Positions 35,981 through 44,837 of a stretch of DNA of 64,000 nucleotides are shown here, one piece after another (the first letter of the stretch is position 1; every line of letters starts with the position of its first letter). A program made the position numbers and the translations under genes. Location of the stretch: NCBI RefSeq assembly GCF_000092125.1, contig NC_014212.1, positions 2,376,001-2,440,000 of the forward strand, written 5' to 3'. Under the pieces are notes generated by a model that made no database searches, was not told the DNA's origin, and was given only the letters and a program-made list of their open reading frames with translations. Source of the stretch: Allomeiothermus silvanus DSM 9946 (lineage in GTDB: Bacteria; Deinococcota; Deinococci; Deinococcales; Thermaceae).

Positions 35981-37177
35981 TTACTTTCCCTGCATTGCAA
36001 CAGGGGAGGCGGGGTGCTCCCGCAACCCCCCGGATGCCAAAAACGAGTGCAGCACCAAAGCCGCTGCGCCCATCGCCGGGGCCAGGTGACCGAATAGGCT
36101 GGGCTGGACCTCAAGCCTTTGGTGTTGGCGTAAAAAAGCATGCTCCTCGACGGCCTGACGCAAAGGCTGCTGGAGATAATCCCAAGCCTCAGCCCCAGCC
36201 CCGCCCAACACCACCCGCTCAGGGTCGTAGGCCACTGCCAGGTTGGCGATCAGCCTGCCCAGGGCCCGGCCCAACTCCGCGAGGGATTCTACGGCCAAGC
36301 GATGACCGGTCTGCGCCTGCTTCAAGACTTCCCAGAAATCCTTGGCCTTTCCCCCCAAAGCATGGTAGTGCTCGAGCATGGCCCGCAGGCTCACCTCGGT
36401 CTCGAGGCAACTCACCCGACCGCAGCGGCAACGCTTGGGGCTCGAGCCCAGCCAGTGCCCCACCTCGCCGAAGGCCCCGTTCGCCCCACGGAGCACCGTC
36501 CCCGCATGCACCAACCCTACCCCTAGCCCGGTGCCTAGCATCAAGTAGGCCAGCTGGCCTTGCCGGGGGGTGAAAAACACCTCACCCGCGGCCGAGCTAT
36601 TGGCGTCGTTCTCGATGTGGACCGGGAAGGGAAGCCGGGCTTGCAGCGCCTCGGCCACGCTAAAGTCGCGCCAACCCAGGTTGGGGGCGTAGTGTAGCCA
36701 CCCTCGAGCATCTACCACACCAGGCAGGGCCAACCCCAGACCCAAGGCCTCCGGATGCCGTTGTAGGGCATGTCGGGTGACCTGGGTGAGGCGCTCGAGG
36801 CGTTCTGACAAAGGAGTCCGGGGGTCAGCACCCCACTCTTCACGGAAGAGGAGGGTCCCGGTCCAGTCCACCGCCAGCACCACCGAGTTCTCCACCCCCA
36901 GTTCGGCCCCCAGGGCCACCGCCCCAGCGGGGTTGAGCCCAACCTCCACACCTGGCCTCCCCAGCTGGGATTTCGGTCGCAGCGTATCCCCTCGGGAAAG
37001 CACCAGCCCCTCGCTTACTAACTGGTCCATCAGCGAGGAGATAGTGCTTTTGGTGAGGCCCAAGCGCCGCGCCAGCTCCGCCCGGGTAAGCGACCTCGAG
37101 CCCTTGAGGGCTTCCAAGATCGCCCTGCGGTTGATCCGCTTCATCTCCAGGGGATCGCCTTTACGGCTCGGGGACAT
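35981..37177 (-). CDS. ROK-family transcriptional repressor
   Basis: 398 residues from ATG 37177 ([21 protein letters not shown]) with GGAGG 10 bases upstream. A winged helix-turn-helix ([23 protein letters not shown]) is followed by a ROK sugar-kinase-like domain with [12 protein letters not shown] and the zinc motif [20 protein letters not shown]. It heads the glucose-type ABC operon and probably represses it and itself. It has its own promoter and a XylR-like palindrome. The IS481 transposase frame upstream has no stop and reads in frame into it, giving a 777-codon open frame from 38314. Confidence 0.9.
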   Translation of the reverse strand: MSPSRKGDPLEMKRINRRAILEALKGSRSLTRAELARRLGLTKSTISSLMDQLVSEGLVLSRGDTLRPKSQLGRPGVEVGLNPAGAVALGAELGVENSVVLAVDWTGTLLFREEWGADPRTPLSERLERLTQVTRHALQRHPEALGLGLALPGVVDARGWLHYAPNLGWRDFSVAEALQARLPFPVHIENDANSSAAGEVFFTPRQGQLAYLMLGTGLGVGLVHAGTVLRGANGAFGEVGHWLGSSPKRCRCGRVSCLETEVSLRAMLEHYHALGGKAKDFWEVLKQAQTGHRLAVESLAELGRALGRLIANLAVAYDPERVVLGGAGAEAWDYLQQPLRQAVEEHAFLRQHQRLEVQPSLFGHLAPAMGAAALVLHSFLASGGLREHPASPVAMQGK

Positions 37178-37195
37178 CGGAACTAGGCCTCCAAT

Positions 37196-37216
37196 AGTAA
37201 GTTTTCCGAACGAACT
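37196..37216. promoter_or_regulatory. Candidate ROK/XylR operator
   Basis: AGTAAGTT, five bases, then AACGAACT form an imperfect palindrome of the AGTNNGTT-N5-AACNNACT type known for XylR-like ROK repressors. It lies just downstream of the -10, where binding would block initiation. Confidence 0.6.
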
Positions 37217-37217
37217 G

Positions 37218-37246
37218 AGTCTACTCCACCCCGCTCTGGGTGTCAA
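37218..37246 (-). promoter_or_regulatory. ROK-ABC operon promoter
   Basis: TTGACA (37241-37246), a 17-base spacer and TAGACT (37218-37223) form a near-perfect promoter. The IS481 target duplication begins at the next base upstream (37247), so the promoter itself is intact. Confidence 0.8.
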
Positions 37247-37251
37247 GTATG

Positions 37252-38314
37252 TGTAATCGGTCAACACATTTGAGACTCTTTGAGGAACCGACTCCTCTTG
37301 CATCTTAGCCAAAAACTCCAGCGGAGCAAGACCCCCCAGGGCCATGTGAGGCCTTCGGCGGTTGTAGTAGTCCAGGTAGGTATCCAGCTCTGCCTGCAGC
37401 TCGCTGAGCGGGGTGGGCAAAGGCCGGGTGTAGAACTCCTCCTTGAAGGTCCGCTGCATCCGCTCCACGTGACCATTGAGTTTAGGACTCCTCGGCGGTA
37501 GCACAAACAAGGCAATCCCCAGAGCACAGCAGGCCTCCTCAAACTCGGCCATGAACTCGCTGCCCCCATCCACCTGGATGGCCCGGATGGGAAAAGGGGC
37601 CCTGGCCAGAAGCAAGGACAAGAACCCCTCAGAAAGCTTAGCCGTGGCCCGGCTGTGCACCTCCGCCAGGACAAACCGGCTATGGAGGTCAATCGCCGAG
37701 AAGTGCTTGACCATGCTTCCCGGTCCTAAGGTCAGGGTGAGGGTGTCCACCTGGACCAGGTCCCCAGGAGCCCTGGCCTCGTATCCTCGGGGCTTCCTTT
37801 TGGCGTAGGGCCGGTTTACCCTTCGCTTTAGCTTCCCTCTTTGAGTCCGGGCCAGGTAGCCGGCCACGCTCTCGATACGTCGGTGCTTCTCCAGGTAGGC
37901 CAGGATGCGCCCCACCGTGCGTTCGCTCATCTGGAAACCCTCCTTGCGGAGGGTAAGCCAGATGGACCAGCGTCCCCAGGTGGGGTTTTCCTTGCGGAGA
38001 GTTTCTATTCTAATGAGCAGCCCTGGGGTCCAGTGGACCTTTGTGCGCAGGTGCTTAGGGCGGCGGGAGCGGGGTTTGAGTCCAGCCAGGCCCTTTTCTT
38101 TTAGGGCTTTTTGCCAGCGGTGGTAGGTGGCCCGGCTGATCCCGACCAGGTCCTGGATCTCCTTCCAGCTCTTTTTACTTTCACGCAGGGCTTTGACCAG
38201 TCGGAGCTTGCGCAGACGTTCCTGGACCTCTGGGTCGCTTGCGTTGGCCTCGGCCAGCCTCTGTGCTTGTCTAGCGCCTCTCCATATCTCTCGGCCAACG
38301 GTGGTAAACTGCAC
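37252..38314 (-). CDS. IS481-family transposase, copy 2 (no stop codon inside the IS)
   Basis: Identical in translation to copy 1: helix-turn-helix, DDE core (VDT, VDGGSEF, HVERMQ) and GTG start after AAAGGAGGTT. The frame leaves the element without a stop and continues across the ROK promoter, operator and leader (about 25 codons) into the ROK gene in frame. The insertion-site DNA is different from copy 1, so the same outcome at both sites is notable. Confidence 0.9.
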
Positions 38315-38391
38315 CTGGGGAACCTCCTTTCCTGGTCGGTTCCCCTCTTTTTATCCCAGCTTAGAGTCTCACATGTGTTTGTCCGGGTTCA
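37252..38391 (-). mobile_element. IS481-family insertion sequence, copy 2
   Basis: 1140 bp, matching copy 1 at 1735-2874 in length, ends and encoded protein, and in the same orientation. The 5-bp target duplication is gtatg at 37247-37251 and 38392-38396. It lies between dtd and the ROK promoter, one base past the -35. The outward TTGACC in its left end faces the ROK gene. Confidence 0.93.
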
Positions 38392-38421
38392 GTATGGGAT
38401 CCTGACTTCGATAGGAAAATT

Positions 38422-38886
38422 TCAGGAGCGGCTGGGGCGATGGCGATCTTGTGAATCCAGAAAGATCGTCACTGGCCCGTCGTTGACCAGGTGCACTTGC
38501 ATCTGTGCTTGGAAGACCCCGGTCTCGACGTGGATCCCTTCGCGCAGCAGGAAGTCTATACACTGGCTGTAAAGCCGCTTCCCCTCATCGGGGGAGGCTG
38601 CCTCGATAAAGCTAGGGCGGTTACCCTTGCGGGTGTCGGCGTAGAGGGTGAACTGGCTCACCACCAACACCTCCCCGCCTACCTCAGCTAGGGACAGGTT
38701 CATCCGGCCCTGGGGGTCTGGAAAGACCCGCAAGGCTGCGATCTTGCGGGCCAGATAGGCGGCGTCCTCTGGGGTGTCGCCACGCCGGACCCCCAGCAAC
38801 ACCAAGAACCCCCGCTCAATCTGGCCGACCACTTGGCCATCCACGAGAACCCGAGCTTCTGCAACCCGTTGAACGACGGCACGCAT
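38422..38886 (-). CDS. dtd: D-aminoacyl-tRNA deacylase
   Basis: 154 residues from ATG 38886 ([17 protein letters not shown]); the frame is open to 38904. It hydrolyses D-aminoacyl-tRNAs, including D-Tyr-tRNA and mischarged Gly-tRNA-Ala. Signature [17 protein letters not shown] and the cis Gly-Pro motif [11 protein letters not shown] are present. It follows the two DegV genes on the same strand (46-bp gap) and is probably in their operon. IS481 copy 2 lies just downstream. Confidence 0.95.
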   Translation of the reverse strand: MRAVVQRVAEARVLVDGQVVGQIERGFLVLLGVRRGDTPEDAAYLARKIAALRVFPDPQGRMNLSLAEVGGEVLVVSQFTLYADTRKGNRPSFIEAASPDEGKRLYSQCIDFLLREGIHVETGVFQAQMQVHLVNDGPVTIFLDSQDRHRPSRS

Positions 38887-38932
38887 AAAAAAGCTAGCAA
38901 CCAACCCTAGAGATCATCGTTTGCCACATCTT

Positions 38933-39760
38933 CTACCTCGGCGCGCCAAAAATCGCTATCGTACCCGGCCCGGTGTGGGCCGAGACCGCTGCCCCGGCAT
39001 CGCGCTCGCCGTCATAAACTAAGCCTTCCTGGCGGAGCATCCGGCGCAGTTCCTCGAGCCCCTTTGCGTTGCTGGAGTGGGCCAGGGTGAAGCGGGCTCC
39101 CTGCGGGAAAGCCTGGTGGAAGCGCTCGACCAAAGTCGACAAGCCACGGTAGAAACCCCGCACCCGGTCGGTGGGATTGACTACCCCACCTTTGACCTCG
39201 AGCACCGGCAGGATCTTGAGCAAATTTCCCACCAAGCTCTGAAGGCCGCCGATACGCCCGCTGCGGTGAAGGTAGGTGAGGGTGTCGGGGAGCACGTAAC
39301 CGCATACCCGCTCACGCAAAGGGGCGATGGCCTCCTCGAGCCGCTCAATGGGCACCCCTTCCTTGAGCTTTTTGCGGGCTTCCTCCAGCACGTAGCCGAG
39401 CCCCGCGTTCAGGCTCAACGAGTCCAGGACCTGAACCCGCCCGGCGAATTTCCCCGCGATCAGTTTGGCGGTGGCGACCGTGCCGGAAAGCTTGCCCGAC
39501 ACATGCACCGAGACCACCCGCTCAAAGCGGTGTAGTAGTTCTTCGTACTTGGCCTCGAAGTCGGCGGGGGCCACCTGGCTAGTGCTGACGGCCTGGCCCG
39601 CTAGCTGCGCCTGGGTGACTTGCTGGGGGGTGATCTCAAAGTAATCGCGGTAGCTCTTCCCCTGTATCACGACTTGTTGGGGAACCAGGTGGATTTCCCG
39701 CTCGAGGGCTTCTTGAGGAGAAAGCCCCAGGGTGGAGTCAGCGACAAAGGCTACGTTCAT
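38933..39760 (-). CDS. DegV-family fatty-acid-binding protein (second of a pair)
   Basis: 275 residues. Opens with VAFVADSTLGLSPQEA and contains VSVHVSGKLSGTVATAKL (lipid carboxylate contact), HRSGRIGGLQSLVGNLLKILPVLEVKGG and a C-terminal HTGPGTIAIFG. DegV/FakB proteins carry fatty acids to the FakA kinase for incorporation into phospholipid. It overlaps the upstream paralogue by 4 bases and differs from it enough to suggest a different acyl preference, as known for FakB1/FakB2. Confidence 0.88.
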   Translation of the reverse strand: MNVAFVADSTLGLSPQEALEREIHLVPQQVVIQGKSYRDYFEITPQQVTQAQLAGQAVSTSQVAPADFEAKYEELLHRFERVVSVHVSGKLSGTVATAKLIAGKFAGRVQVLDSLSLNAGLGYVLEEARKKLKEGVPIERLEEAIAPLRERVCGYVLPDTLTYLHRSGRIGGLQSLVGNLLKILPVLEVKGGVVNPTDRVRGFYRGLSTLVERFHQAFPQGARFTLAHSSNAKGLEELRRMLRQEGLVYDGERDAGAAVSAHTGPGTIAIFGAPR

Positions 39761-40596
39761 AGGCTATAGGCGTAAAACCCGTACACGCCCGGCCCGGTAT
39801 GGGTGGAGATGACCCCCCCCACCTCGCTGGTAGCCCGTACCTCTACCGGCAGCCCAGAAGCTGCCACTTCCCGTTTGAAGGCATCTACGGCCTGGGGATC
39901 GGCGTTGTAGAGGTAGTAGACGCGGATCTTTTGCCGACCTGCGGCCCAGGTCTTGAAAGCATCTACCATTTCGGCCAGGGCTTTCTTCTCACCCCGGGCC
40001 CGCCCGGCGGCCTCGACCCGGCCCTCCTTGAGGGTCAGGATCGGCTTGATGCCCAAGAGGCTGCCCAGAAAAGCCTGGGCCCCGCCGATGCGTCCGTTCT
40101 TCTTGAGGTATTCCAGCGTGGCCAGGGTAAACCGCACGATATTGTCGGCGCGGATGCGCTCGAGCTCCACCAATACTTGGCTCAGGTCGGCCCCCTGGGC
40201 GAGCATCTCGTGGGCTCGCTCAACCATCATCCCAATGCCCATACTGGCTGCTAATGAGTCAAAGACTACGATCCTGCCGGGAAAGTCTTGAGCCGCTAGA
40301 ATGGCCGACTGAAGGGTACCGGAAAGCTTGGAGGAGATATGGATGGAAAGTACCTGGTCGGCTTTCTGTAAAGCCCGCTCGTAGGCTGCCTTGAAGTCAG
40401 CGGGAGAGGGCTGGGAGGAAGAAGGCAGGGCCGCCCCCGCGCTCACCCCTCGGAAGATATCAGCAGGTTTGACCTCGAGCCAGTCCTTGAGCACTTTCCC
40501 CTGGAAGTTGACGTATAGCGGCACCACCTCCACACCCATCTCTTGGGCCCGGGTCTGAAGGTCAGAGGTCGAGTCAGTGACTAAAGCTATGCGCAT
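39757..40596 (-). CDS. DegV-family fatty-acid-binding protein (first of a pair)
   Basis: 279 residues from ATG 40596 (MRIALVTDSTSDLQTRA) with GGAGG upstream; the longer frame to 40773 crosses the leader. Family signatures are VTDSTSDL, LSIHISSKLSGTLQSA, LKKNGRIGGAQAFLGSLLGIKPILTLKEG and ISTHTGPGVYGFY. It is the first gene of a tandem DegV pair followed by dtd. It binds a fatty acid and presents it to FakA; no fakA is in the window. Confidence 0.9.
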   Translation of the reverse strand: MRIALVTDSTSDLQTRAQEMGVEVVPLYVNFQGKVLKDWLEVKPADIFRGVSAGAALPSSSQPSPADFKAAYERALQKADQVLSIHISSKLSGTLQSAILAAQDFPGRIVVFDSLAASMGIGMMVERAHEMLAQGADLSQVLVELERIRADNIVRFTLATLEYLKKNGRIGGAQAFLGSLLGIKPILTLKEGRVEAAGRARGEKKALAEMVDAFKTWAAGRQKIRVYYLYNADPQAVDAFKREVAASGLPVEVRATSEVGGVISTHTGPGVYGFYAYSL

Positions 40597-40954
40597 GGTG
40601 GCCTCCAAAGTTTGCTGCGGATCACCACCCGAATGTAGCTCGGGTGGCGGATCATCGAGCTTTTGTCCTGGCGAAAGTATACACCACAGCGCAATTTGCC
40701 AACTTTTTACACCACCGCCATCCCAGACGGCATAACCTTGGCGCGATCGCCAAGCCTCGCGGCAAAAAAGCACGAATCCGGTCTTTAGGGCCAGACGTTG
40801 AATGCGAAATACCTAGCAAGAAGCGCAGGGCCATATTGTGCCAGGGTGGGGAAACTTCCCGTGGGGCCACAGGATAGGGAAAAATGTGAGGGTGCACCCA
40901 ACCGCCAGCTTTTGTATTGGCAATCCCCTCCCCGAAATGTTAGTGTCTGTAGCT
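40597..40954. other. Intergenic region between degV operon and serA
   Basis: About 360 bp without a gene. On the minus strand there is a -10-like TATACT (40676-40681) for the degV operon and, in its leader, a hairpin with 8-bp perfect arms CCACCCGA/TCGGGTGG (40625-40632 and 40640-40647). A 7-bp hairpin (40737-40743/40748-40754) lies mid-region. The serA promoter is at 40917-40946. No riboswitch was recognised. Confidence 0.5.
40917..40946 (+). promoter_or_regulatory. serA promoter, leaderless
   Basis: TTGGCA (40917-40922), an 18-base spacer and TAGTGT (40941-40946) lie 8 bases before the ATG at 40955. No ribosome-binding site is present, so the message is probably leaderless. Confidence 0.55.
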
Positions 40955-42520
40955 ATGTGGCAGGTGCTCGTGACCGATGAAATGCGGCTTGGGGAGATCA
41001 AAAACCCCGAGGTTCGGCTGGATTACCGCCCCAACATGCCCCGCGAGGAGATCCTGCGGGTCATCGGCAAGTACGACGCGATCATCACCCGTAGCCGTAC
41101 TCAGGTGGACTCCGAGCTGCTCGAGGCCGGAACCCGTCTAAAAGTGGTGGGGCGCGGCGGGGTGGGCGTGGATAACGTGGACCTCGAGGCCGCATCGAGG
41201 CGGGGAGTCCTGGTGGTCAATGTACCCGAGGCCAACACCCGCTCTGCGGCCGAGCTAGCTTGGGCCCTGCTGCTAGCTGTTGCCCGTGGCCTGGTCGAGT
41301 CTGACCAAAAAATCCGCGAAGGCAAATGGGACCGCAAGTACCTGGGCCTCGAGCTAGACCGCAAAACCCTGGGCATCGTGGGATTGGGGCGGATCGGCGG
41401 ACAGGTGGCCCGTTTCGCCAAAGCGTTCGATATGCGGGTGTTGGCTTACGACCCTTACATCCCCCGCACGCGGGCCGAAACCCTAGGGGTCGAACTCCTT
41501 GACGACCTGGCGGATATGCTGCGCCAATCGAACTTCCTTACCGTTCATACCCCCCTCACTGAGGAGACCCGCGGCATGATCGGGCGGCGCGAGCTGTACC
41601 TGCTGCCTAAGGGAGCGGTAGTGGTGAACGCGGCGCGGGGCGGCATCATCGATGAGAAAGCGCTGCTCGAGGTGCTCGAGGAAGGCCACCTCTTCGGTGC
41701 GGGCCTCGACGTGTTCGCAGAAGAGCCGCCAGGGGCCGAGCACCCGCTGGTGCAACATCGCAAGGTGACCCACACCGCCCACCTGGGAGCCAACACCGTG
41801 GAGGCCCAAGACCGGGTGGGAGAAGCAGTGCTCGAGCGGGTCATTGAAACCCTACGGGGCAACCTGGCCCACGCCCTCAACACTGGCTTCGATCCGGAAG
41901 GCTTGGAGGCCCTAAGGGGGTGGCTGCCGCTGGGCGAGGCCCTGGGCAAGCTGCTGGCTCAGATCACCGGGGGCCGCCCCCAAACGGTAGAGGTGGGATT
42001 TTACGGAGAGTTTGAGAAAAACCCTGAGCCGGTAGCCTCTGCGGTGGCTAAAGGCCTCCTCAGCCGGGTGCTGGGGGTAGGGGATGTAAATTTGGTCTCA
42101 GCCAAGCCCCTGCTCAAAGAACGCGGCATCGAACTGGTTACCCGTCAGTCCGAGCAGGCCCAGGATTACCGCCAGGTGCTCGAGGTGCGCCTCGAGACCG
42201 ACCGGGAGACCCGGCGGGTGCGGGGTACGGTGATGGGCGGCAAGCCTCGCTTGGTGGGGGTAGATGATTACCGGCTGGAGGTCGTTCCCGAAGGCTTCAT
42301 GCTGATCTGCACTAACCGCGACCAGCCCGGCGTGGTAGGCAAGGTCGGCACCCTGCTGGGCGGAAGCGGGGTCAACATCGCCGGGATGCAGCTTGGGCGG
42401 GATGCACCGGGCGGGAAAGCCCTCTTCGTGTTGGCGATTGACGAACGCCCCAGCGAAGAGGTCTTGGACGCGCTACGCGGGCTGGACGTGCTCGAGCGGG
42501 TGGATTTAGCCGAGCTTTGA
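40955..42520 (+). CDS. serA: D-3-phosphoglycerate dehydrogenase
   Basis: First step of phosphorylated serine synthesis. 521 residues from ATG 40955 (MWQVLVTDEM). NAD-binding GLGRIG at 143-148, catalytic Arg about 228 (NAARGG), Glu about 257 (AEEPP) and His 276 (HTAHLGANT). The C-terminus holds the intervening ASB domain and an ACT domain (LICTNRDQPGVVGKVGTLLGG) expected to mediate serine feedback. Its length is typical of the long SerA type. The next gene is a class V aminotransferase 24 bp away, fitting the next pathway step. Confidence 0.95.
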   Translation: MWQVLVTDEMRLGEIKNPEVRLDYRPNMPREEILRVIGKYDAIITRSRTQVDSELLEAGTRLKVVGRGGVGVDNVDLEAASRRGVLVVNVPEANTRSAAELAWALLLAVARGLVESDQKIREGKWDRKYLGLELDRKTLGIVGLGRIGGQVARFAKAFDMRVLAYDPYIPRTRAETLGVELLDDLADMLRQSNFLTVHTPLTEETRGMIGRRELYLLPKGAVVVNAARGGIIDEKALLEVLEEGHLFGAGLDVFAEEPPGAEHPLVQHRKVTHTAHLGANTVEAQDRVGEAVLERVIETLRGNLAHALNTGFDPEGLEALRGWLPLGEALGKLLAQITGGRPQTVEVGFYGEFEKNPEPVASAVAKGLLSRVLGVGDVNLVSAKPLLKERGIELVTRQSEQAQDYRQVLEVRLETDRETRRVRGTVMGGKPRLVGVDDYRLEVVPEGFMLICTNRDQPGVVGKVGTLLGGSGVNIAGMQLGRDAPGGKALFVLAIDERPSEEVLDALRGLDVLERVDLAEL

Positions 42521-42531
42521 CCGGTAAGGGG

Positions 42532-42537
42532 TAGACT
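42532..42537 (+). promoter_or_regulatory. Leaderless -10 (TAGACT)
   Basis: TAGACT lies 7 bases before the ATG at 42545, within the gap after serA. The aminotransferase gene may have its own promoter in addition to read-through. Confidence 0.4.
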
Positions 42538-42544
42538 TTCGGAT

Positions 42545-43612
42545 ATGTCGGTATACCGAAACCGCCTCCTCACCCCCGGCCCGGTCGAACTCCATCCCAA
42601 AGCCCTCGAGGCCCTCTCCCGCCCGCAACTCCACCACCGCACCGACGAGGCCAGGGCGTTCTTCCAAGCTGCCCGTGAGGGCCTCAAGCAGGCTTGGAAC
42701 ACCGAGGGTGAGGTGCTCCTCCTCACCGGCTCGGGCACCCTCGCCATGGAAGCACTGGTACTCAACCTCTTTGCCCCCGGCGAGCGGGTCTGGGTGCCGG
42801 TGCATGGCAAGTTTTCCGAGCGCTGGGCAGAGATCGCCGAAAGTCTGGGGCTCGAGGTGGTGCGGAAAGACCTCGAGTGGGGTCGGGTGGTGAAGCCGGA
42901 GATGGTAGAGGAGTTATCCGGCCCCTTCCACGGGGCACTGCTCACCCACTCAGAATCTTCCACAGGAGCCCAGAACGACGTCCGGACGCTGGCTCAGACC
43001 TTCAAATCTCGCTTTCCCAACGCGCTGGTGGTGGCCGACATGGTGACGAGCCTGCTGATTTCGCCGGTCGCGCTCGAGGCCTGGGGGATTGACGCCGCCG
43101 CCTCGGGTTCGCAGAAAGGGACCATGTGCCCACCGGGGCTCGGTTACGCCGCGCTCTCGCCCAGGGCGCTCGAGCGCCTCAAACCTAGAGGCTACTACAT
43201 GAACCTGGCGAAGGAGCGCAAGGCGCAAGCCGAGGGGGAGTCGGCCTGGACCCCAGCCATCAACCTGGTGGCGGCGGTGGCAGGGGTGCTGGGGCAGGTG
43301 TTGCCGGGGCTCGAGGAGCACCTCCGCCTCAAGGCCCGTCAGACCGAGTTGCTCTATAGGGCCGGGGAGTCAGTGGGGCTCAAACCCGTCCCCGAGGTCA
43401 AAAGCCCAGCCACCACCTGCTTTTACTTGCCCGAAGGGTTCAGGTACGCCCAGGTGAAGGAGGCCTTCGCCCGGCGCGGGGCCACCATCATCGGCGGGCA
43501 GGGAATTCTCAAGGGGAAGATCTTTCGAATTTCGCTGATGGGATACTCGGATATCTATGACGCCTACGCAGTAGCCGAGCTGATGAAAGACGCGCTTCAA
43601 TCGCTGGGCTAA
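42545..43612 (+). CDS. Class V aminotransferase (phosphoserine/serine-type)
   Basis: 355 residues, PLP fold-type I class V, with PLP lysine K191 in SGSQKGTMCPPGLGY and TPGPVELHP near the N-terminus. Alanine-glyoxylate, serine-pyruvate and archaeal-type phosphoserine aminotransferases all fall in this group. Because it follows serA directly, it most likely makes phosphoserine from phosphohydroxypyruvate with glutamate, taking the place of SerC. That assignment is inferred from context. Confidence 0.85.
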   Translation: MSVYRNRLLTPGPVELHPKALEALSRPQLHHRTDEARAFFQAAREGLKQAWNTEGEVLLLTGSGTLAMEALVLNLFAPGERVWVPVHGKFSERWAEIAESLGLEVVRKDLEWGRVVKPEMVEELSGPFHGALLTHSESSTGAQNDVRTLAQTFKSRFPNALVVADMVTSLLISPVALEAWGIDAAASGSQKGTMCPPGLGYAALSPRALERLKPRGYYMNLAKERKAQAEGESAWTPAINLVAAVAGVLGQVLPGLEEHLRLKARQTELLYRAGESVGLKPVPEVKSPATTCFYLPEGFRYAQVKEAFARRGATIIGGQGILKGKIFRISLMGYSDIYDAYAVAELMKDALQSLG

Positions 43613-43635
43613 GAAAATGAGGCAGCAAGACCTTC

Positions 43636-43663
43636 AACCCTCCCCGCCAACGAGGCGAGGGTT
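43636..43663. terminator. Bidirectional hairpin terminator
   Basis: AACCCT ... CGCC pairs with GGCG ... AGGGTT around a short loop in the 50-bp gap between convergent genes. There is no long T-tract on either strand. Confidence 0.5.
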
Positions 43664-44514
43664 CACAGCCAGGTCTCGAGCGCGATGATGACCAGCATCC
43701 CGATGCTCACCACCACATTAGCCTGGAAAAAGGCTTGGTCCACCTTGGAAAGGTCATCGGGTTGCACTAGGTGGTGCTCGTACCACAGCACCGCACCCAC
43801 GAAGAGCATCCCCAGGAAGTAGACCCAGCCTGCCCCGGTCAGAATCCCGGTCAGAACGAAGAACAACCAAGTTCCCAGATGGGTAAAGCGGGCGATCTTG
43901 AGCGCCTGGGCGATGCCAAACTTGGCCGGGATGCTGTAGATGCGGTTCTCCCGGTCAAACTGAAAGTCCTGGGTGGCATAGAGGATATCGAACCCCGCCA
44001 GCCAGAGCGCCACCCCGGCCCACAGGGCGAAAGTCGCGGGCTCGAAGGAACCGGTGACGGCGATCCAGCCGCCCGCCGAAGCCGCGCCGATGGTGAGACC
44101 GAGCCAGTAGTGGCAAAGCCAGGTAAAGCGCTTGGTATAGCTGTAGCCGACCAAGAAAAACACCGCCACCGGCAAGAGTTTAGCGGTGAGTGGGTTGAGG
44201 TTGAAGGCGGCTAGGGTAAGAAAAAGGATTCCCACAACCGAGAGGGTGATCACCTCGAGCGGCTTGACCGCTCCCCTGGGCAGGTGCCGTTGGGCAGTGC
44301 GCGGATTCCGCGCGTCAATTCGCCAGTCGATGAGCCGGTTTAGGGCCATCGCCGCGGTGCGGGCTCCGACCATCGCCACCGTGATCCAGAGGAAGATCTG
44401 TAAACCGGGCCACCCCGGCTTGGCCAGCAACATTCCTCCATAGGCAAAAGGCAGGGCAAACAGGGTGTGCTCGAAACGGACTAGCTCGAGGTAAGTACGA
44501 AGGCGCGCAGCCAT
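43663..44514 (-). CDS. UbiA-family polyprenyltransferase (possibly MqnP)
   Basis: 283 residues with eight or nine TM helices and both Asp-rich motifs, NRLIDWRIDARNPRT near residue 60 and YATQDFQFDREN near residue 180. It attaches a polyprenyl chain to an aromatic acceptor. Thermaceae make menaquinone by the futalosine pathway, in which a UbiA-like enzyme (MqnP) performs this step, so that is the best guess. The gene stands alone. Confidence 0.85.
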   Translation of the reverse strand: MAARLRTYLELVRFEHTLFALPFAYGGMLLAKPGWPGLQIFLWITVAMVGARTAAMALNRLIDWRIDARNPRTAQRHLPRGAVKPLEVITLSVVGILFLTLAAFNLNPLTAKLLPVAVFFLVGYSYTKRFTWLCHYWLGLTIGAASAGGWIAVTGSFEPATFALWAGVALWLAGFDILYATQDFQFDRENRIYSIPAKFGIAQALKIARFTHLGTWLFFVLTGILTGAGWVYFLGMLFVGAVLWYEHHLVQPDDLSKVDQAFFQANVVVSIGMLVIIALETWL

Positions 44515-44837
44515 GGCTGAACTCTAGTTTACGGGCTACACCGCAAGCGATACCGCATTTGCGTACGATCATGAATCCTTCTGGGCCTGAGCCTGGAATC
44601 CCCAAGGAGGCCAGCAACAACCCAATACCCACTTTGTGCCACGCGATCCGGTGTGCCTGGGGTCAACTCACTACCGTGCCTAGGTCTGGCTCAGGCGGCT
44701 AGTTCAGTACCAAATTTCCGCCCACGGCGATATAGAGAGTTCGTACGCGGGGATTTAGGCTTGGTACATCCCGAGCCCCTTCACACTCACCCTGGCAGCC
44801 CGGGAGCCGTTGGGGAAAGCGTCTCGAAGTAACCCCA
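44515..44837. other. Intergenic region, nothing recognised
   Basis: About 320 bp between the UbiA-family gene and the two-TM gene, both on the minus strand. A TAAACT hexamer near 44525 may belong to the UbiA promoter. No gene, RNA or repeat was recognised; short frames here lack start context. Confidence 0.4.

Noticed and set aside
40597-40773. N-terminal extension of the first DegV protein to 40773
   Set aside because: The family start MRIALVTDSTSD with GGAGG upstream is at 40596; the extension crosses the promoter and hairpin.
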